From JAFGHJ01 sp964606065 (GTDB lineage: Bacteria > Hydrothermota > UBA3072): a stretch of 38,554 nucleotides of DNA. The stretch lies in NCBI GenBank assembly GCA_964606065.1, contig CAZSEX010000016.1, positions 1 through 38,554 on the forward strand, in the 5' to 3' direction. The notes below the pieces were generated by a model. The model was not told the DNA's origin, did not search any database, and saw only the letters and a list, made by a program, of their open reading frames with translations. Both the position numbers and the translations under genes were made by a program. Shown in pieces: positions 33,104 to 38,554 of the stretch (the stretch's first letter is position 1; the number at the start of each line of letters is the position of its first letter).

Positions 33104-34117
33104 TCAATTACGGATTAACTTTTTTTTGAAATAATGGATATCAAACTCTATTAATTCATCATAACCCTTTGTATAGTCTCCGCCTGCTTCCCAGAGTATG
33201 AATCCGTCAGAATCGGATTCGGAAGCGGCTATTAACTGATTTAAAACGTATTTTTTGCCGAGTCGCGATCTTTTCCAGGTGAATGCTTGAAGATAAGGAA
33301 TTATTTCTATGTTTTTCTCAGGTACCCTTTCGTGGGCTTTTTTAACCGATTCATAAATTAAAGAGTATGTTCTCCATTCTTTTATGGAATCGTTCATAAA
33401 ATCATCATGAAAATGAGAGGGGTATAACATCGGATAAACTGCGTCCACTCTTTCAGCCATTTCCTCTAATCTTTGGCCTTCTTTTGCCAGTTGTTTTGCC
33501 CAAACCGTATATCCATAGAAGGTAAGAGATATTCTTTTATCTTTCGGTTTTATTTCCTTTACCATATCTAAAAACTTAACGATATTTTCCAATTTTTTTT
33601 GCCAGTTTTTATATGGTCTTTCACATGAGGGATATCGAATATAATCAAACTGTACCTCATCGAAACCAGAATCGAAGGCTTTTTTCGTGATTTCTATGTT
33701 ATATTCTCTGACTTCCGGGAGAGAAGGGTCTACCCAGTAACCGCATTTTTCCTGGAACCAGATATTCCCGGAAAAGTCTTTTAAAGCCAGCCCCCCCCCG
33801 TTTTTAAGAGCCATAGCTTCATCTTTAAAAATACACTGTCTGGCAATCAAAAAAATCCCTTTTTTCTTAGCTCTTTTGATGAAATCCTCATAAAGAGAAA
33901 ATATAACTCTCCCCCTTTCATCTTTTACATCGAGAACGGCGGCATTTACAAGATTCAGATCCGCCATTCGGAAGAATTCATCTACTTTATACTTTGAATA
34001 AAAAATTCCCGGGGCGAGATAAACGCCCCTTATTATAATGGGTCGTGTTTCAGGAACCGAAGGGATGTCTGACGGAGAAAATGCGAGAATAAGAAAAGGT
34101 ATCGGCATGGTCGTCAT
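33104..34117 (-). CDS. DUF4015 putative glycoside hydrolase
   Basis: A 337-residue TIM-barrel protein of the DUF4015 family (putative glycoside hydrolase). Features: the start RGVYLAPGIF, NAAVLDVKDERGRV, RAKKKGIFLIARQCIFKD, YWVDPSLPEVREYNIEI, the hallmark DEVQFDYIRYPS near residue 165, VDAVYPMLYPSHF and the C-terminal GFILWEAGGDY. Substrate unknown. A short hydrophobic start (MPIPFLILAF) may be a shortened signal peptide. The ATG at 34117 lies inside the terminal repeat of a palindromic element; a second ATG at 34108 is just outside. Neither has a good Shine-Dalgarno, so the element may have replaced the original 5' end. ksgA follows four bases downstream. Confidence 0.8.
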   Translation of the reverse strand: MTTMPIPFLILAFSPSDIPSVPETRPIIIRGVYLAPGIFYSKYKVDEFFRMADLNLVNAAVLDVKDERGRVIFSLYEDFIKRAKKKGIFLIARQCIFKDEAMALKNGGGLALKDFSGNIWFQEKCGYWVDPSLPEVREYNIEITKKAFDSGFDEVQFDYIRYPSCERPYKNWQKKLENIVKFLDMVKEIKPKDKRISLTFYGYTVWAKQLAKEGQRLEEMAERVDAVYPMLYPSHFHDDFMNDSIKEWRTYSLIYESVKKAHERVPEKNIEIIPYLQAFTWKRSRLGKKYVLNQLIAASESDSDGFILWEAGGDYTKGYDELIEFDIHYFKKKLIRN

Positions 34118-34254
34118 TGCGAACTGTTCTTCTTGCCTGTCTTATGTTTACCCCGTGAAATAGAAGTGCTTCCATGCAGACCGGCTATTTCACGGGGTGA
34201 ACAATCCCTTCGTGTGTCTTGGGATTGCTTCGTCGTTTCACTCCTCGCAATGAC
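34113..34254 (+). repeat. GTCATTGCGA palindromic element with nested hairpin
   Basis: Terminal inverted repeats GTCATTGCGA (34113-34122) and TCGCAATGAC (34245-34254), with GGGATTGCTTCGTCG near the right end. Within it sits a perfect 14-bp inverted repeat, ACCCCGTGAAATAG (34150-34163) with CTATTTCACGGGGT (34185-34198). That inner hairpin is related to the free-standing one at 3583-3629, so this looks like one element inserted into another. Small open frames here are not genes. Confidence 0.85.
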
Positions 34255-34302
34255 AATTTTAGTTGGCGCGTTTTTGCGTGAGCGCAATGAAACTTTCATT
34301 GT

Positions 34303-35550
34303 TTATATTTTATGAACAAACAAACCAGATTTCAATTTCGGTTCGAACCAGGTGGATTTGGGAGGCATTTTGTTGCCGTTGTCCGATATCCTGATTAACT
34401 GTTCCATCTGAGTGGGATACATGGAAAAAGCAACTTTGAATTTTCCCGAATCGACCAGTCTTTCTAATTCTTCTAAACCTCTTATTCCACCTACAAAATC
34501 GATTCTTTCATCCTCTTTAGGATTTTTTATCCCCAAGATAGGGTCGAGAAGATTTTTCTGAAGAACCGAGACGTCGAGCGAATAATAAGGATCATGTGCC
34601 GGGAATGTTCCTTCTCTGGCTTTAAGGTGATACCATCTTCCGTCTATATACATGCCGAAATTATGGAAGGTATCCGGATTTAATTTTCCTTCGACCTTTT
34701 CTATGGTAAAGAAATCTTTAACTTTACCAAAAAATTTATCCTTTGTCAGGGAGTTAAGATCTTTTATTACTCTATTGTAAGCCATTATTTTTAATTCCGT
34801 GTGCGGAAAAACAACCGCGAGAAAGTAATTGTATTTTTCTGTACCTCTATGATTCGAGTTCTCTTTCTTTTTTTTGGCTCTAACGTTGGATGCCGACTCG
34901 CTGCGATGATGGCCGTCGGCTATATAAAGGGTTTCCACTCTGTTCAGAATTTTCTGGAAATTTTTTATAGTGTTCGCGTTGTCTATTTTCCAGACTGTAT
35001 GAAAAACGTTATCTCCTGTTTTAAATTTGTAAAGGGACTGAGTTGTCTTGACTCTATTGAAAACCCCGTAAATTTCCTCGGTTTTTTTTGTATCATAGTA
35101 CGCAAGAAATATGGGACCGGTATGAGCTCCCACAGTTATGATGTGCTTGGTTCTATCATCTACTTTAACTTTTCTCGTCGATTCATGTGTGCGAATATTT
35201 CCTTTGTCGAATTCGTCGACAGAAGCGAGGCACACGAGTCCTGTCTGACTGTGACCATTTTCATCCTCTTCGTAAAGGTAAAAAGAGGGTTGTTCTTCTT
35301 CTATGAGATATCCTTCTTTTATCAGCCATTCAAAATTTTCTTTGCTTTTTTGATAAACTTTTTCATCGTAAATATCGATGTCGTCCGGGAAATCGATTTC
35401 CGCGTTCACGACGTGGAGAAAGCACAAAGGATTATTGTCCGCGAGAGCCTTTGCTTCTTCTCTTGAAAGAACGTCGTAAGGCGGAGATGAAATTTTTTTC
35501 GCGTATTCTGCTTTAGGTCTTAAAGCTCTGAATGGTTTTAATATTGCCAA
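34303..35550 (-). CDS. DUF1015 family protein
   Basis: A 415-residue member of DUF1015, a widespread family of unknown function, often near serine or glycerate metabolism genes in other bacteria. Conserved blocks are FRALRPKAEYAKKISSPPYDVLSREEA at the start, NPLCFLHVVNAEI, FYLYEEDENGH, RTHESTRKVKVDDRTKHI, GPIFLAYYD, the hallmark YIADGHHRSESA near residue 220, YNYFLAVVFP, and the tail MPPKSTWFEPKLKSGLFVHKI. It lacks a signal peptide, so it is cytosolic. The start is TTG at 35550, chosen because GGGAGG lies five bases upstream and the promoter is in place; the next in-frame Met is far inside. Confidence 0.9.
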   Translation of the reverse strand: MAILKPFRALRPKAEYAKKISSPPYDVLSREEAKALADNNPLCFLHVVNAEIDFPDDIDIYDEKVYQKSKENFEWLIKEGYLIEEEQPSFYLYEEDENGHSQTGLVCLASVDEFDKGNIRTHESTRKVKVDDRTKHIITVGAHTGPIFLAYYDTKKTEEIYGVFNRVKTTQSLYKFKTGDNVFHTVWKIDNANTIKNFQKILNRVETLYIADGHHRSESASNVRAKKKKENSNHRGTEKYNYFLAVVFPHTELKIMAYNRVIKDLNSLTKDKFFGKVKDFFTIEKVEGKLNPDTFHNFGMYIDGRWYHLKAREGTFPAHDPYYSLDVSVLQKNLLDPILGIKNPKEDERIDFVGGIRGLEELERLVDSGKFKVAFSMYPTQMEQLIRISDNGNKMPPKSTWFEPKLKSGLFVHKI

Positions 35551-35587
35551 TAATTCCTCCCGGTTAAATTCAACTAAAAACTTTTAT

Positions 35588-35615
35588 AGTTTATACGAAT
35601 TTATGAATATGTCAA
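35588..35615 (-). promoter_or_regulatory. Promoter of the DUF1015 gene
   Basis: Minus strand: perfect TTGACA (35610-35615), 16-nt spacer, TAAACT (35588-35593) within a TATAAACTATAAA-type region. Leader about 30 nt with GGGAGG. Confidence 0.65.
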
Positions 35616-35638
35616 CGGGGAAAATTCTGAGAGAAAAT

Positions 35639-35759
35639 CACCGCAGAGACTGTGCCAAAAGTAATAATTTTTTTTGTAGGGCAAACCTTTAGGTTTGCGA
35701 AACGGTTAATTACCAATATCTTAGCACGGCTAAAGCCGTGCCCTACGAGCGGAATTGAG
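35639..35759 (+). repeat. 121-bp double-hairpin repeat, copy B
   Basis: Same orientation as 3245-3365 and differing at four positions. The two hairpins and the GTAGGGC/GCCCTAC ends are intact. Confidence 0.85.
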
Positions 35760-36073
35760 GGTTTCACAGCCTAAGTTGAGCAAAAAGGAAGAAAAAATGT
35801 AGCATTGGAGATTGTCTCCAACATTCGGTGGCGGAGATAAACCTAAGAAACAAACTATAAAACTAAAAATCAAAAAGTTGACCGGTAGTTCTGCAGAGGA
35901 GAAAAAATAAGTCAAAAAAACAACTCTACGTGTATTTCAATGGTATTGAATCTGAGATCCGAGTTATAATTTTTTGGTTAAGAAAATTGCCGGGAATTGA
36001 AAAATGAAATGAAAATCCTTTTTTATAACTTATCTTCTGATTTTTGCGTAGCATTAGCTTCAAGAAATTTTCC
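35760..36073. other. Repeat-bearing spacer
   Basis: No credible gene. It holds a small hairpin TTGGAGA-ttg-TCTCCAA (35805-35821) and the 19-bp repeat at 35871-35889; the rest is AT-rich. Confidence 0.5.
35871..35889 (+). repeat. 19-bp dispersed repeat, inverted copy at 19908
   Basis: caaaaagttgaccggtagt, identical to the reverse complement of 19908-19926. Confidence 0.7.
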
Positions 36074-36637
36074 TCAAAAGAGGGACCAGATGGTGTAGGT
36101 TACGGTACAGCTTGATGTCCCGCCAGTCGGATAAGTCTCATCCCCATCGATTGAAACCTGATAATTTTGATACAATTCTTGCCAACCTTTGGTATTCCCG
36201 GAACCAAGTCTAATCAATGCCGGAAAAGTAGTAAAACTTGTCCACGAACCTGTTTCATTGCCGGCTTCGTCGGCTTCAACATACTCAATGTCAGCAAGAG
36301 CTATTCCGCAATCAGGAAAAGGGTCCCCATTTCCTTCAACAAATAACATCCAAAATGTGAACCCCCCTCCACCGGCAACTCTATATTTTATCGTTTGATG
36401 TGGAAGAGCTGGCGGAGCGGTAGGCGCAAAGGATTCAGGAAAGGAGGCTGGTGGAAATCCAGCCATACTATTAAAATCCCAGGTAACTGAAGCGCTGGTT
36501 ATTTCTATCCTGACATTTGCCAGGGCCCGGAGAGAAACATCTACTTTTACAGTAGTTTCGTTACCTCCGACCGCTGTTGAGGATATTGCCAATGTTGTAA
36601 GTGGTACAAAAGAAAACAGAAAAAAGAATTTCTTCAT
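36074..36637 (-). CDS. Small secreted beta-rich protein, paralogue of 322-879
   Basis: A 187-residue exported protein: signal peptide MKKFFFLFSFVPLTTLAISS, mature part from about residue 20-25. Sequence blocks shared with the protein at 322: VTWDFN, FPES, GNGDP, IALADIEY, GSWTSF, LGSGNTKGWQELYQNYQVSIDGDE, and the closing SCTVTYTIW strand. The mature start (TTVKVDVSLRALANVRIEI) resembles the first strands of secreted beta-sandwich subunits. It has AGGAGG before its ATG and lies 10 nt after a beta-barrel/SdrD-domain gene, so the two are co-transcribed. Function is unknown; a pilus-like or surface-layer subunit handled by the upstream barrel protein is my inference. Confidence 0.75.
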   Translation of the reverse strand: MKKFFFLFSFVPLTTLAISSTAVGGNETTVKVDVSLRALANVRIEITSASVTWDFNSMAGFPPASFPESFAPTAPPALPHQTIKYRVAGGGGFTFWMLFVEGNGDPFPDCGIALADIEYVEADEAGNETGSWTSFTTFPALIRLGSGNTKGWQELYQNYQVSIDGDETYPTGGTSSCTVTYTIWSLF

Positions 36638-36647
36638 TTTTTACCTC

Positions 36648-38495
36648 CTAAAATTCTTTTCTTTCAATTTGTTTTACGGGTTTCGCGATGCCGAAGTTCA
36701 ATCCTTTTCTTTTCATGCCGCCGGTTAACTGCAGATAAAGGATAAATCCTCTCGGACTCAGGTCATAACCCGGAGGGAAACGGGAAGCCTGAATGGTGTA
36801 GTTTTCGGGAACGATATTCTGGATCGAGTATTCGCCGAAAAAATTTGTATAGGTATGTCTGGAGTAATCACCCCTGCTTATGGTTACCTTCACATTAGGG
36901 ACTCCTTCTTCTTCAGTATCTTTTCTGAAGTTATGATTTTTATCATAATATACAATTCCCGAAATTGAGGAAAGACTGAAAATCGGAAAATTTACCGTTT
37001 TAAAATCGACTAAACCGGTTCTTATTTTCTTTTTTAGATTATCCCCGCCTAAAAAAGCGGGAACGCCTTTTATGTCAAGTTCCACGGTGTGTTCCCCTCT
37101 GGGAATGGGACCGAATCTGTATTCTCCCATTCTGTTTACTTCGGTTACTTTTTTCCCGTTTAAAATAACTTTTACGTCCCTAAGAGGAGGTTCTTCTTTT
37201 TGTCTTTTTCCGTCACTGTTTTCGTCATGCCAGACTATCCCTGCTATCGTACCGAACCCGACTTCTTTAATGGTTCCTCTTTTTGTTAATTCCAGGGTGT
37301 AAATCTTCGATTCTGTGGCGCTGTTGCCGGAGATGCTTATTCTGCTTGAGAAACCTCCGCCACTTTCGAAAAACAGAGAAGTGTTATATGTTAATCTTTC
37401 CTGTTCCGTCATGTGCCTTAATCTAAAATTCCCGAGAACAGAGGAACTCATTCGAAGAACAGCTCCCAGTGAATATTCCAATCCGTAAATCTTAGAATTT
37501 GAAATCGACATTTCTAAAACATTTGATCTCGGAAGGTTTATAATTCCCTGCAATTCAAAACTCTCGTCTTTTCTATTGTAATAACTGTTGGAATATCTAA
37601 AACTCAATCTTCCTTTATTATGGAGGAAATAGTAAAAATTCAAATAATTCCTGTAGCCACTATCCCTGTTGCCGCCCCAGTTGATATTATTTGTAAAGCT
37701 CGCCGAAAGATTAAATGGGAAACGGTAAGAGAATCCGTTTAATACCTGATTTTGTAAGGGTTCATCCAATCTGCCAGTTTGATAGAGGCCTGAAAAAATA
37801 TTCAAACCAATAGGAAACTTGTAAGAAGGATTTACGCCCCAATTAAACCTTCCGCCTAAATATTCGATACCCTCCCTGGAAACAAAGCCATAACTGTAGT
37901 ATCTCATAAAAGAACGAAGAGAAAAGAATCCCATATTGTAAATCAGGTCTTCATTTATAGCAACTTCCGGTTTTTCCACATAACCCAAATCGATATCATT
38001 TAAAATTGTAAGAGGACCGAAATTCAGCTCGAATACGTCTCCTAATATTGTGGTAACTCTTTCTTTGTCCCATCTCGAGTTAAGAGTAAATTTATGATTG
38101 GGAATAAAGAATTCCATTTCCGAAAAAAAGTTATTTTTCTGAAACGTGGGATAAACTCGAGCCAGGAGATCCCTCATTTTACCCACCCTGAGATTGAACC
38201 GAAAATTATCACCCGGGGGAGTATGTCCAATTTCAACACCTCTTAGATAATTCATGTCACCTAAAACAAAATGATAAAATCCGTTATCGCTTCCGATAGA
38301 AATGGAATCGTATCTGAATTGAAACCTTTTTATTCCAAAATCATCTCTGTACTTCATAAACAAAAGGTCTGTATTCCAGTTTGCTCCGCCTGTGTTGATC
38401 AGATAGTTGGTCACCGAGTATGAAGTTTCTTCATGCCGATAAATATTGTGATACAAATTTGTATAATAGTTGAAAGATATCAAAAAAAATATCAT
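36648..38495 (-). CDS. Outer-membrane beta-barrel protein with two SdrD-like C-terminal domains
   Basis: A 615-residue protein. Residues about 30-415 are alternating amphipathic strands rich in Tyr, Phe and Asn, typical of an outer-membrane barrel, with FVLGDMNYLRGVEIG near residue 80. Two SdrD_B/prealbumin-like modules follow: about 417-505 (GTIAGIVWHDENSDGKRQKE, GEYRFGPIPRGEHTVEL) and about 510-600 (SISGIVYYDKNHNFRKDTEE, GEYSIQNIVPENYTIQA). A barrel followed by such modules recalls the C-terminal domains of pilus ushers, but usher N-terminal and plug domains are not evident. The N-terminus has only a short hydrophobic run and no Shine-Dalgarno, and an in-frame TAA three codons upstream ends the previous reading frame, so the start is uncertain. 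The secreted protein at 36074 follows 10 nt later. Confidence 0.7.
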   Translation of the reverse strand: MIFFLISFNYYTNLYHNIYRHEETSYSVTNYLINTGGANWNTDLLFMKYRDDFGIKRFQFRYDSISIGSDNGFYHFVLGDMNYLRGVEIGHTPPGDNFRFNLRVGKMRDLLARVYPTFQKNNFFSEMEFFIPNHKFTLNSRWDKERVTTILGDVFELNFGPLTILNDIDLGYVEKPEVAINEDLIYNMGFFSLRSFMRYYSYGFVSREGIEYLGGRFNWGVNPSYKFPIGLNIFSGLYQTGRLDEPLQNQVLNGFSYRFPFNLSASFTNNINWGGNRDSGYRNYLNFYYFLHNKGRLSFRYSNSYYNRKDESFELQGIINLPRSNVLEMSISNSKIYGLEYSLGAVLRMSSSVLGNFRLRHMTEQERLTYNTSLFFESGGGFSSRISISGNSATESKIYTLELTKRGTIKEVGFGTIAGIVWHDENSDGKRQKEEPPLRDVKVILNGKKVTEVNRMGEYRFGPIPRGEHTVELDIKGVPAFLGGDNLKKKIRTGLVDFKTVNFPIFSLSSISGIVYYDKNHNFRKDTEEEGVPNVKVTISRGDYSRHTYTNFFGEYSIQNIVPENYTIQASRFPPGYDLSPRGFILYLQLTGGMKRKGLNFGIAKPVKQIERKEF

Positions 38496-38501
38496 TATCG
38501 A

Positions 38502-38554
38502 TTATTCTATTGTTTTAACCCCTTCGAGTATTTTATCTCCGCCGTAATCCACTC
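38502..38554 (-). CDS. C-terminal tail of an upstream gene (partial)
   Basis: The window ends inside a reading frame whose last residues read VDYGGDKILEGVKTIE before TAA at 38502-38504. It is in the same frame as the barrel gene, which starts seven bases downstream. It is either a separate gene in the same operon or the 5' part of one gene split by a stop codon. Too short to identify. Confidence 0.45.
   Translation of the reverse strand, partial: VDYGGDKILEGVKTIE

Noticed and set aside
34114..34315. Open frames on both strands between the DUF4015 and DUF1015 genes
   Set aside because: They are translations of the GTCATTGCGA palindromic element and its nested hairpin.
35730..35915. A 61-residue minus-strand frame
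   Set aside because: Starts and ends in repeats; no Shine-Dalgarno and no similarity that I recognise.
36648..38495. A classical fimbrial usher
   Set aside because: Barrel and C-terminal beta modules fit, but usher plug and N-terminal domains and a chaperone gene were not found, so only a barrel/SdrD call is made.

Overview
The window is AT-rich bacterial DNA from a Gram-negative organism. The evidence is a TonB-dependent outer-membrane receptor, a second beta-barrel-like outer-membrane protein, and secreted proteins with C-terminal sorting-type modules of the type IX secretion kind. Together with a CHASE2 cyclase, DUF4015 and DUF1015 proteins, this fits an uncultured member of the FCB group or a WOR-3-like candidate phylum. 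That placement is inferred from gene content. A 100-N gap at 5735-5834 shows the sequence is a metagenome-type scaffold. I see no tRNA, rRNA, CRISPR array, prophage or transposase.

Layout. 1-2000: a small secreted protein (322-879) and a secreted protein with a sorting-type C-terminus face each other across a strong terminator. 2157-8040: hisG, an MBL/beta-CASP nuclease, a DUF378 membrane protein, exonuclease III and hisF, separated by repeat-filled spacers. 8085-13627: a TonB-dependent receptor diverges from a CHASE2 adenylate cyclase plus FecR-domain operon. 13628-14486: a pyrimidine-dimer-glycosylase-family gene and a YjbQ-family gene. 15299-17586: a tight folB-folK-deoxynucleoside kinase-panC operon. 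17773-19810: two tandem LPG-synthase-TM paralogues. 20277-25824: DNA polymerase I without visible proofreading residues, a CstA transporter, and a small unknown protein coupled to an ArsA/Get3-like ATPase. 26023-31626: a 1867-residue gingipain-like (C25) protease. 31731-35550: a DUF123 nuclease-like protein, a KsgA-family methylase with an altered motif IV, a DUF4015 protein and a DUF1015 protein. 36074-38554: a secreted protein paralogous to the one at 322, preceded by a beta-barrel protein with SdrD-like C-terminal domains, and the tail of another gene.

Two window-wide patterns stand out. First, many genes have a near-consensus TTGACA/T -35 and a TATAAT-like -10, mostly with a 16-nt spacer. 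At folB, polA, the CHASE2 cyclase and nearly at hisG, the -10 lies so close to the ATG that the mRNA would be leaderless, and those genes lack a Shine-Dalgarno sequence. Genes with longer leaders have strong AGGAGG-type sites. Second, the spacers carry several families of small palindromic or terminal-inverted-repeat elements, recurring in different orientations and combinations, and probably explaining the assembly break.

The best candidates for undescribed biology are the barrel/SdrD plus small-secreted-protein locus at 36-38.5 kb with its paralogue at the other end, and the coupled small protein/ArsA-like pair at 24.6-25.8 kb.
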